Assembly: GCF_017744155.1 (NCBI RefSeq)
Contig: NZ_JAGHQT010000008.1
Location: 62,001 to 126,000, forward strand
Direction of reading: 5' to 3'
Length of the DNA stretch: 64,000 bases
From: Endozoicomonas sp. G2_1
Lineage (GTDB): Bacteria > Pseudomonadota > Gammaproteobacteria > Enterobacterales > Alteromonadaceae
Positions 36,367-43,570 of this stretch are shown one piece after another. Under the pieces are notes generated by a model. The model saw nothing but the letters and a program-made list of their open reading frames with translations, had not been told where the DNA came from and searched no databases. Position numbers and translations under genes: made by a program. Position 1 is the first letter of the stretch; the number at the start of each line of letters is the position of its first letter.

Positions 36367-37266
36367 TTAGCTGTTGTTTTTCACCAGTGCAAAATAATTG
36401 CCACTAAAGGTTGCAGCCAAGGTATCACCGCAGAAGACTTCAACTGTTATCAATACTCTCACTTTACCTTTTTCGCTCAATTGTTCAGTGTCGAGTTTAA
36501 CGGTATCACTATCAACTTTTGCATAAGCAACACCCGCCAATGGCGCGTGATATCGGATATCGGCTTTACCTAAAACAATATCAGCATTGAGATCCTGCTT
36601 TGCCAACATCAAATGCAGCCAGCCCCAGCCAGTCAATGTTGCTAGCGTATAGATACTGCCAGCAAACATCGTATTGTGCAGGTTCTTGTTAAATTTGAGA
36701 TCACAATGACACGACAAGCCATGCTCAGAAAAGCTCGCTACCACCAAATTCATCGCCGTACTCATCGGAATAGTTCGATGCCAAGTCTGCTCTAGCTCTT
36801 TCACTAAAGCCTGCTCCGTTAAGACGGGCGTAAGTGCTTTCGACATTTGATAATGTTGAATACTACCGTATAACAAATGAGATTGACCGAGGTTTTGATA
36901 ATTGAGGCGCTGATAAAAAGCCAACGCTTGTTCGCGCGCATTGAGTTGAATTTCTCTAAACCCTACCTCTACGGCAACTTTTTCCAGTGCCGATAATATT
37001 TTTTCGCCCAGCCCCTGTCCCTGATATTCAGGTGCAACGGCCATATATCGAACTTGCGCTGTGAATTGGTCAACACCGTGCAAGCGGCCAACGGCAATCA
37101 CTTGGTCATTCTCATCGACAATCATGCGATGAAAGCTCTGTGATTCTAACTCGTCCTGTTCAGAGCCTTTAGCTTGCTGCCATGGCTGCCTCAATACACG
37201 CCAGCGCAACTGGTAATAACGTTCAAACTGCTGCTCGCTATTTGGGGATATTAATTTCATCATCAC
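36367..37266 (-). CDS. Fused GNAT acetyltransferase / hotdog thioesterase (YiiD type)
   Basis: 299 residues in two domains. The N-terminal GNAT domain (about 1-145) carries the acetyl-CoA loop VAPEYQGQGLGEKILSALE. The C-terminal YiiD_C hotdog thioesterase-like domain (about 150-299) contains NKNLHNTMFAGSIYTLATLTGWGWLHL and DIRYHAPL. E. coli YiiD has the same fused architecture and lies in yihY-dtd-yiiD. Here dtd and yihY occur 2.4-5 kb away on the same strand, with other genes between, so this is the corresponding gene with the block partly opened up. Substrate not established from sequence. Confidence 0.88.
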   Translation of the reverse strand: MMMKLISPNSEQQFERYYQLRWRVLRQPWQQAKGSEQDELESQSFHRMIVDENDQVIAVGRLHGVDQFTAQVRYMAVAPEYQGQGLGEKILSALEKVAVEVGFREIQLNAREQALAFYQRLNYQNLGQSHLLYGSIQHYQMSKALTPVLTEQALVKELEQTWHRTIPMSTAMNLVVASFSEHGLSCHCDLKFNKNLHNTMFAGSIYTLATLTGWGWLHLMLAKQDLNADIVLGKADIRYHAPLAGVAYAKVDSDTVKLDTEQLSEKGKVRVLITVEVFCGDTLAATFSGNYFALVKNNS

Positions 37267-37310
37267 TTATACTTATTATTGTCACTGTTGGTCAGGAGTT
37301 ACTATTTAAC

Positions 37311-38040
37311 GTGCCCCTATTACAGCACTTGCGATCAGAACGGTTAGTATACTGCTGGCGCGATCAACACACTAGTATTGCGATAGAACAAAACAGAGAT
37401 TATCTGTGGCTCACTATCAACAATGTAATACAAAGTATTATGTTACGCCGTCAACCAAGCAGGTTAACACTGCCTCATCAGACAGCGATATTGCTGCCGC
37501 TGGTTTATTTTAATCCTGAACACGTAATCGAATTGGGCTTGGGAGGTGGCAATATTGTCCGTTTTTATCACCAGCTCAACGGCCGAGGTAAATTCGTCAA
37601 ATCCGATAGTTATTGACGTTTTTCAACGCTATTTCAACCCAGAGCAAATTGAATTTTTCATCGTACAGAGACTCGATTCACTCAAGTTTGACCGGACTAA
37701 CACAAATAGTTGTTGGATGATCAATGATATTTACTGCGAACAACACGACACTCAGCGTCAGCTATTTCAGCAAATATCTGATCGAGTGGCATCGCTTGAA
37801 AGACAAGACTTGTTTTCTATTAACTTGAGTAATTATCAGCCTAAAGACATCAGGTATTGGCATCAGTTGCTTAAGCAGCGCCAGCAAGCATCACTTTATT
37901 ATTTCAAAATTCCCGGCTACCAGAATGTAGTCATTCATTCACTACCAAACGATCGCCGTTATCATCACGCCAGTATATTGCCGGCAAGACTTTATAAACG
38001 TTGGCGGCAGTTTTGGCGTTACCACCAACCACTTTATTAA
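37311..38040 (+). pseudogene. Frameshifted spermidine synthase-like (aminopropyltransferase fold) gene
   Basis: Two overlapping frames together encode one protein. The first, from the likely GTG at 37311 (AGGAG upstream at 37292), runs to a stop near 37616. It ends soon after the nucleotide-binding motif VIELGLGGGNIVRFYHQL. The second frame (+1) continues with NPIVIDVFQRYFNPEQIEFF, then CWMINDIYCEQHD, to a stop at 38040. The order of motifs is that of spermidine-synthase-like methyltransferase-fold proteins. The shift lies between about 37560 and 37610. No slippery heptamer is visible, so it is a pseudogene or a sequencing error, not programmed shifting. Confidence 0.7.
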
Positions 38041-38080
38041 AGCGCAAATATCACTTATTTAGCAGCTGATTTAGGTACAA

Positions 38081-38118
38081 AAAAACGCTGCTAAAGTAAC
38101 AACTTGAGCAGCGTTTTT
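38081..38118. terminator. Bidirectional Rho-independent terminator
   Basis: AAAAACGCTGCT/AGCAGCGTTTTT is a 12-bp stem with a 14-nt loop and A/T runs on both sides. It separates the frameshifted gene (plus) from the HMG-CoA reductase (minus). Confidence 0.82.
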
Positions 38119-38137
38119 AACTATATTTAAGATGAGC

Positions 38138-39316
38138 CTATCTATTTCGACCTAATTGGTCATGACTGCTGACCCAGTGACCTGAAATAACTGCTGATTT
38201 CAGTGAAATATCGCCAGCTAATACGGTTGCAGCAACAATTTCAGCAAATTTATTGGCTTTGTCTTTGCCAACACAACCTAACATTTGTAAACATTCATTC
38301 TGTGTTGGTAAACCTGTGCCACCACCAAAAGTTGCCACGATTAATGAAGGTAAAGTGACCGACAAGTACAAGTCACCATTGTCGAGTAACTGATGCGATA
38401 ACAAACCAGCGTGGGACTCAACAACATTAGCTTCATCTTGACCTGTAGCAATAAACAGCGACGCAATACCATTGGCCGAATGTGGACCGTTGTAGGCTGA
38501 ATTCGCCATCATCGCACCAGTGTTTGCCATCACACAGCCATCGGCAAATTGTTTAGTGCTGACCTTCATCACCTTTTGTAAAACTTCGTCTTTAATCACA
38601 ATTTCAGCAATGACTCGTTTACCGCGTGAATGCAGCATATTGAGGTGTGAATGTTTTTTATCGGTATCCATGTTACCAGACAACAAGTAGCGACACTCAA
38701 ATGGCGCGTTGGCAATAATCCATTCACACGCGGCAAGAGTTGCTTTACCTACCATATTTTGGCCAGCAGCATCGCCTGTTGTAAAATTAAAACGCAAGTA
38801 ACGGAAACGAGATACAGACCACTGCTGAATATGTTCGAGTTTGCCGACCGAAGTTGTCGTTTCTGAAATTTCTTTAATTGAATCGAAGTTTTGCTCAACC
38901 CATTTACCGAACTCTCTCGCTTCGCGGGCACTGTCAAAAATAAAAGCAGGTGCGCGCTGCATAAAGCCTTCAACAACAGTAGTTTTCACACCACCACACT
39001 CGTTGAGCAAACGCATGCCTCGGCTATAACTAGCAACTAATGTCCCTTCAGTTGTTGCCAGTGGCACGTAAAATGAACCTTGAGCGTGTTCCCCATCTAT
39101 TTGTACTGGCCCGGCAACCCCAACAGGCATTTGGACAATACCAATAAAGTTCTCAATATTACCGGGTAACACATCGGTGCTAATACTGTATTGGCCTGTA
39201 TGTTCAAATTTGGCACCGGTTTTTTCTTGAATGAAATCACGGCGAACTTTCGCCATTTCATCACTATAATCATTCTCAGAACTACGAGGAATTTTGCTCT
39301 CTGTCATGTCTACCAT
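38138..39316 (-). CDS. Hydroxymethylglutaryl-CoA reductase, class I
   Basis: 392-residue NADPH-type enzyme of the mevalonate pathway, making mevalonate from HMG-CoA. Class I features are visible: ENFIG (the ENVIG motif, about residue 52), TTEGTLVASYSRGM with the catalytic Glu, TDKKHSHLNM with the catalytic Lys, the dinucleotide motif DAAGQNM, and a C-terminal GHWVSSH with the catalytic His. It lacks the membrane anchor of eukaryotes, as do archaeal and bacterial forms. No other mevalonate-pathway gene is present here, and the neighbours are unrelated. Class I reductases in marine gammaproteobacteria are generally regarded as transferred; I infer the same here. Confidence 0.93.
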   Translation of the reverse strand: MVDMTESKIPRSSENDYSDEMAKVRRDFIQEKTGAKFEHTGQYSISTDVLPGNIENFIGIVQMPVGVAGPVQIDGEHAQGSFYVPLATTEGTLVASYSRGMRLLNECGGVKTTVVEGFMQRAPAFIFDSAREAREFGKWVEQNFDSIKEISETTTSVGKLEHIQQWSVSRFRYLRFNFTTGDAAGQNMVGKATLAACEWIIANAPFECRYLLSGNMDTDKKHSHLNMLHSRGKRVIAEIVIKDEVLQKVMKVSTKQFADGCVMANTGAMMANSAYNGPHSANGIASLFIATGQDEANVVESHAGLLSHQLLDNGDLYLSVTLPSLIVATFGGGTGLPTQNECLQMLGCVGKDKANKFAEIVAATVLAGDISLKSAVISGHWVSSHDQLGRNR

Positions 39317-39641
39317 CCATTTGTTTAACTTCGTTATGTTACGTTGAGCAATGACTGAAATAGCAAGCTATCAGCCTTGAAGTTTACTAAGCAGTTTCAA
39401 CTAACTCAGCAATACAACGACAATCGCAACTGGTGCGCAATTGCTCGGTATTTAATCTATCTTCATTTGAAAATTCATACAAGCGTTTAAATTTCAACTA
39501 TCAGTTGAAATAAAACCGGTCAATCAAAAAACAGTGTAAAGGCCCTATTATTGCTGATTGATAAAATTTGAGAATAGTCGACATAAAACAAAAACCAAAC
39601 AAATTAATTGGTTATTTGTACAAAAAAATTAAACCACCGAG
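39317..39641. other. Intergenic region upstream of the HMG-CoA reductase gene
   Basis: 325 nt without a convincing gene. It holds a perfect inverted repeat ATTTCAAC-N5-GTTGAAAT (39491-39511) and a second copy of its half-site, TTTCAACTA at 39396-39404. Nothing else recognisable. Confidence 0.6.
39491..39511. promoter_or_regulatory. Candidate operator upstream of HMG-CoA reductase
   Basis: Perfect 8-bp inverted repeat with a 5-nt centre, 175 nt before the gene start; the half-site recurs 95 nt closer to the gene. Regulator unknown. Confidence 0.35.
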
Positions 39642-40079
39642 TTACACTTTTAAACTGAATGTTACTGGGCCATCGTTGACTAAGGCCACCTTCATATCAG
39701 CACCAAAAATGCCCGTTGGCGCACTAAATCCAAGCTCTCGACACTGCTGAGTAAAATACTGGTAGAGCTTTTTACTAAACTCAGGTTCAGCGGCACTGGT
39801 AAAACTTGGTCGCATACCTCGAGTCGTATCAGCAGCGAGAGTAAATTGGGAAACCACTAATACATCGCCGCCAATTTGACCAACATTTAGATTCATTTTT
39901 CCATGGTCATCTTCAAAAACTCGGTAGCCAGTCACCCGCTCTGCCATGCGCTTGGCTTTTGCTTCATTGTCTTCTGGTTCTATTGCTAGCAACACTAGTA
40001 AGCCTTGACCAATTTCGCCAGTAATTTGGTTATCAACCGTCACGCTCGCTTGAGTAACGCGTTGAATCAATGCGATCAT
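39642..40079 (-). CDS. dtd: D-aminoacyl-tRNA deacylase
   Basis: 145 residues, exact family length. It removes D-amino acids (and glycine) mischarged onto tRNA. The N-terminus [16 protein letters not shown] is standard. The two conserved cross-subunit loops are present: [21 protein letters not shown], and the Gly-cisPro region NDGPVTFSL. It lies 56 nt after pip on the same strand; dtd near yihY and yiiD is the known gammaproteobacterial arrangement. Confidence 0.97.
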   Translation of the reverse strand: MIALIQRVTQASVTVDNQITGEIGQGLLVLLAIEPEDNEAKAKRMAERVTGYRVFEDDHGKMNLNVGQIGGDVLVVSQFTLAADTTRGMRPSFTSAAEPEFSKKLYQYFTQQCRELGFSAPTGIFGADMKVALVNDGPVTFSLKV

Positions 40080-40135
40080 AAATTTACGCCTATATTATTT
40101 TGAATAGTTGAAAGTTGGCAGTTTCGCCTATGCAC

Positions 40136-41095
40136 TCAGTCACGCTCAGTTAAAAAAGTGGCAATGGTGTCTGTCGCCTTACAAAAGGCATCAATGGTTT
40201 GACTTTCAAAGCCGCTATGTCCGGCAAAAGGTAAAACTTGCAACTGTGCATTTGGCCACTGTTGCGCAAGCTGATGAGCAATGTCGAGCTGACACACCAT
40301 ATCGTAGCGACCGTGAATAATAATCGCCGGAATATCGCGAATTACCGCCAGTCGATCAAGCAGACCCACGCCGTTAAAAAAGCAATGGTGATTAAAGTAA
40401 TGACTTGATATTAAAGCAGTGCAATGGGCGACATGTGCATCATCTACAACTAAGGTACTAAGGTGATGTTCAATCGAAGATAACCTCAACTCCCATAAAA
40501 ACCAGGCTTTACTGGCGGCTAATACCGCTAATTCATTTTCAGAGGTCAGCAGTTGGTAATAACCTTTTAACGGATCCGATTGATGTTCACTAGGTAAAAC
40601 AGAAAGGAAATCTTGATAGTATTCAGGAAAGAATCTCGCGGCGCCTTCTGGCTGATAAAGCCATTGGTATTCTTGTTCAGTGCCCAAGAAAATACCGCGC
40701 AAGATAAACGCTAGTACTCGATTAGCGTGCTCAATACCGTAGGCTAACGCCAATGTCGTGCCCCACGAGCCACCTGCGACTAACCATTGCTCAATATTGA
40801 GGTATTCTCTGATCGCTTCAATATCGTCAATTAAATAATCTAGGTTATTGTCGTCAATACTCGGTGATGGTTTTGACTGACCACTACCGCGCTGATCAAA
40901 TAAAATAATATGGTATAGCTCAGGGTCAAAATAACGGCGATGATTTTCACTACAGCCGCCGCCTGGACCACCATGCAAATAGATAACCGGAATACCCTTG
41001 GGATTGCCACTCGTTTCAACATAAAGTTGATGGTTACCAGCAACAGGTAAATAAAAAGTCTGATTAGGCGTAATTTTCGGGTACAAAGATCTCAT
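40136..41095 (-). CDS. pip: Proline iminopeptidase
   Basis: 319-residue alpha/beta hydrolase that releases N-terminal proline from peptides. The oxyanion region HGGPGGGCSENHRRYFDP is near residue 45. The nucleophile is in GGSWGTTLALAYG (about 112), the acid in HGRYDMVC (about 268) and the base histidine in AGHSGFE (about 296). The length and the GGPGGG motif fit the S33 family of Xanthomonas type. It sits between yihY and dtd on the same strand, 46 nt from yihY, forming a yihY-pip-dtd unit. Confidence 0.95.
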   Translation of the reverse strand: MRSLYPKITPNQTFYLPVAGNHQLYVETSGNPKGIPVIYLHGGPGGGCSENHRRYFDPELYHIILFDQRGSGQSKPSPSIDDNNLDYLIDDIEAIREYLNIEQWLVAGGSWGTTLALAYGIEHANRVLAFILRGIFLGTEQEYQWLYQPEGAARFFPEYYQDFLSVLPSEHQSDPLKGYYQLLTSENELAVLAASKAWFLWELRLSSIEHHLSTLVVDDAHVAHCTALISSHYFNHHCFFNGVGLLDRLAVIRDIPAIIIHGRYDMVCQLDIAHQLAQQWPNAQLQVLPFAGHSGFESQTIDAFCKATDTIATFLTERD

Positions 41096-41141
41096 ATTAC
41101 TGATTCATCACGGTTATATTAATTAATGTGCTTTACTAAGC

Positions 41142-42041
41142 TTAGTTGCTATCTGAGTGATTGCCCTGAGTTTCACTTTGCTCTGTCTGCTTTCGCTTTC
41201 TGTCTTCGACAAAATTTTCTAACGAAACGGTAAACATAGCGCCAAATAAAACCACGAGCCACGACAAATAGACCCACAGAAATAAGATAGGAATACCGGC
41301 CAAAGCACCGTAAATAGCTTTGTAAGATGGCAGCTGAGTGACATAAAAAGCAAAACCCTTTTTGGCAATTTCAAACAAAATCGCCGCGACCGTTGCCCCT
41401 GAAATCGCATATTTGAATGGGATTTCTTTGTTGGGTACCACCATATACAAAATCAGAAATGCAGCAATGGATGCAAATAAGGGTAAAGCTCTCACTAAAA
41501 TATTGGCAATACCCAGTAAGTCGTAGTCACCCAGCGAAACCAAAGATACGATATAAGAAGTCGCAGCAATACTGCTGCCAACGAGCACTGGCCCTAAGGT
41601 CAGCACCATCCAATACATAGAAAACGCCGTTATTACTCTTCGTTTCTCGGTGACCTGCCACAGTTTATTGAGCGATTTATCAATCGCTGAAATTAATAAC
41701 AAGGCAAACAAAAATAAGAAGCTAATTGCAACCGCAGACATCTTTGAGGCGTTTTCAACAAAGCCACTAATGTGCTCTTGCACCACATCACCCGACGCAG
41801 GAACAAAATTTTTGTAAACGAAATTTTCAATCAACTCTTTGATATCAGTAAAAATAGGAAATGCCGTCATCACCGACAACATGACAACAATTAGTGGCAC
41901 TAATGACATCAAGGTCACATAAGACAAATAACCCGCATTAACATGCAATTGCTGTTTTACAACATTTTTACTAAAAAATGCCAAAAACTGACCGCTTACT
42001 TTTAGAGAAGGTTTGTTACTAATCAAGTGCTGAAAACTCAT
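41142..42041 (-). CDS. YihY/BrkB-family inner membrane protein
   Basis: 299 residues with six hydrophobic segments (about 35-60, 95-118, 135-160, 180-200, 210-230, 245-268). Family landmarks are [25 protein letters not shown] and [37 protein letters not shown]. The family was once called RNase BN in error; its function is unsettled. The C-terminal tail is polar ([19 protein letters not shown]). It is first in yihY-pip-dtd. Confidence 0.92.
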   Translation of the reverse strand: MSFQHLISNKPSLKVSGQFLAFFSKNVVKQQLHVNAGYLSYVTLMSLVPLIVVMLSVMTAFPIFTDIKELIENFVYKNFVPASGDVVQEHISGFVENASKMSAVAISFLFLFALLLISAIDKSLNKLWQVTEKRRVITAFSMYWMVLTLGPVLVGSSIAATSYIVSLVSLGDYDLLGIANILVRALPLFASIAAFLILYMVVPNKEIPFKYAISGATVAAILFEIAKKGFAFYVTQLPSYKAIYGALAGIPILFLWVYLSWLVVLFGAMFTVSLENFVEDRKRKQTEQSETQGNHSDSN

Positions 42042-42124
42042 AAAAACAATGGCTATTTCAAGTGTTTGTTCTTATATTATGCGTATTGATTTGAGAAAAA
42101 AATAGCATTTTTTAAGGGGAAGAT

Positions 42125-42349
42125 ATGTCGGGTCAAGGTTCAGGTGGCAATGTGATTGCTGCAATTTGTAGTTTTTTTATTCCAGGTTTAGGTCAGCTCG
42201 TACAGGGAAGAATTTTAGCGGCAATATTATTCTTTATAGGTATGGCAATATCTTGGGTCTTAGTTTACGTAGGTATTGGTATCTTTCTAGTTCCTATTGT
42301 TTACATATGGTGTATTGTCGATGCAGCAAAATTTAAGGCCAAGGGATGA
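42125..42349 (+). CDS. Small membrane protein, TM2-like
   Basis: 74 residues with two long hydrophobic segments. The first carries the motif FFIPGLGQLVQGR, typical of TM2 and DUF5683-like small membrane proteins, and the second ends VPIVYIWCIVDAAKF. GGGGAA lies 6 nt before the ATG. Its end overlaps the DUF2959 lipoprotein start by 4 nt (ATGATGA region), so the two are translationally coupled. Function unknown. Confidence 0.8.
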   Translation: MSGQGSGGNVIAAICSFFIPGLGQLVQGRILAAILFFIGMAISWVLVYVGIGIFLVPIVYIWCIVDAAKFKAKG

Positions 42350-42996
42350 TGAAACAATTACTCACCGTTATTGGCCTAACTTGCACTCTTGCCCTTTCGG
42401 GTTGCCAATCAACCTACTATAGTGCGGTTGAGAAGGTCACAGGCCAACATAAGCGCGATATATTAGTTTCTCGCGTTGAGTCAACTAACGAAGCTCAGCA
42501 AGAAGCACAACAAGAATTTAAAGATGCGTTGACCCAACTCAGCGAGTTAATCAACTTTGACGGTGGCAAACTGGCCGAGCAATACGATGCCAGCAAAGCT
42601 CACTACGAAGATAGTTTAGCTGCTGCTGAAGATGTTCGAGGCCGAATTGATGGTATTGAGAATGTCGCGGAAGCACTGTTTGACGAATGGCAAGAAGAAA
42701 TAGACCAGTTCACCAACGCCAAGTTGAAAAGCCAAAGCCAAGGACAACTGCGACAAACCCAACGCCGTTACAACAGTGTAATTAAAGCCATGCACAAGGC
42801 CGAGAGCCGTATGCAGCCAGTACTAGATGCACTAAAAGATAATGTTTTGTTTCTCAAACACAACCTCAACGCGCAAGCCATTGGTGCCCTACAAGGTGAG
42901 TATCAGTCGATTAAAAACGATGTTGAATTGTTGATTGGGGAAATGAATAAGGCAATTGAACAATCAAATGCGTTTATCGCTCAGTTAAAAGAATAA
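42346..42996 (+). CDS. DUF2959 family lipoprotein
   Basis: 216 residues. The N-terminal lipoprotein signal has lipobox LSGC (about residue 19), so it is exported and lipidated. The mature part is almost entirely helical and charged, with coiled-coil character: QQEFKDALTQLSELINFDGGKLAEQYDASKAHYEDSL, then FTNAKLKSQSQGQLRQTQRRY. This matches the DUF2959 family of marine gammaproteobacteria, whose role is unknown. It is the second gene of a pair with the TM2-like protein and is followed by a terminator. Confidence 0.88.
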   Translation: MMKQLLTVIGLTCTLALSGCQSTYYSAVEKVTGQHKRDILVSRVESTNEAQQEAQQEFKDALTQLSELINFDGGKLAEQYDASKAHYEDSLAAAEDVRGRIDGIENVAEALFDEWQEEIDQFTNAKLKSQSQGQLRQTQRRYNSVIKAMHKAESRMQPVLDALKDNVLFLKHNLNAQAIGALQGEYQSIKNDVELLIGEMNKAIEQSNAFIAQLKE

Positions 42997-43022
42997 TCAC
43001 TAGCTATAATTCATATGCCAAC

Positions 43023-43060
43023 AGCCGTCGAAGCTCAATAAGGTTTCGATGGCTTATTTT
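43023..43060 (+). terminator. Terminator of the TM2-like/DUF2959 operon
   Basis: AGCCGTCGAA/TTCGATGGCT stem (one G-T pair) with a 12-nt loop and TATTTTTAT tail. It overlaps the 3' end of the small minus-strand gene at 43035. Confidence 0.7.
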
Positions 43061-43196
43061 TATCTAAATGTTTTTCTTGCTCTTTATTGAGGTTATCTAA
43101 TAAGCCCGATAGGCGCTTGATATGCTCTGAATCCACTCGACCTTTTTGGAATCTTTGACTCAATTCCATCAGTTCGGCAAGCTCTTGCGGTGTCAT
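43035..43196 (-). CDS. Short 53-residue protein, unknown function
   Basis: An ATG at 43196 opens a 53-codon frame ending TGA at 43035. An ideal AAGGAG site lies 5 nt upstream of the start, and codon use is normal. The product is helical and highly charged (MTPQELAELMELSQRFQKGR, then a Lys/Glu/Asn-rich tail ending NKPSKPY). Small genes of this style occur across Alteromonadales, but I cannot name a family. It converges on the DUF2959 gene and its end overlaps that gene's terminator hairpin. Confidence 0.65.
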   Translation of the reverse strand: MTPQELAELMELSQRFQKGRVDSEHIKRLSGLLDNLNKEQEKHLDKNKPSKPY

Positions 43197-43301
43197 GACA
43201 ACTCCTTCGTTGTTCGCAATTTAACCACCATAGTAAAGCCAAGTTTTTACTGAAAGTCAAATGCACCTCCAAAAATAGTTATTGTAAACAAAAAGATAAG
43301 T

Positions 43302-43372
43302 TGCCGACATGGATGTCGGTACTGAAAGATTTGCAGGAGCATAAATCTAGTGCCGATAAGGATGTCGGTACT
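43302..43372. repeat. Two copies of a 22-nt GGATGTCGGTACT-type repeat
   Basis: Copies at 43302-43323 and 43351-43372 match at 20 of 22 positions, 49 nt apart. The first contains the palindrome CCGACATGGATGTCGG. The 140 nt that follow (to about 43515) are unusually GC-rich for the window and contain no gene. The block resembles the short dispersed palindromic elements with GGATGT cores seen in marine gammaproteobacterial genomes. Confidence 0.65.
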
Positions 43373-43516
43373 TAAACTTTGTCGGATACAAAAAGCCTGG
43401 CCGTACACCCTCGGCCCGGGCCTCCTGCTTCGCTCTACCTCGTAATTCCATTTACTCGTATACATATGCGCTCTTTGCCGTCCATGGCACCGCGCTATAC
43501 CGCACATCCTGTACAT

Positions 43517-43552
43517 AAAAGCCCGTTAACTTTTCAGTTAACGGGCTTTTTT
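43517..43552. terminator. Bidirectional Rho-independent terminator
   Basis: AAAAGCCCGTTAAC/GTTAACGGGCTTTT is a perfect 14-bp stem with a 6-nt loop, T-run on both strands. It ends the large amidohydrolase gene (minus). Confidence 0.88.
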
Positions 43553-43570
43553 GCAACAAATTTGAGCTAT

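Noticed and set aside
37560-37616. Programmed ribosomal frameshift in the aminopropyltransferase-like gene
   Set aside because: No X-XXY-YYZ slippery sequence or downstream pseudoknot seen; mutation or sequencing error is simpler.
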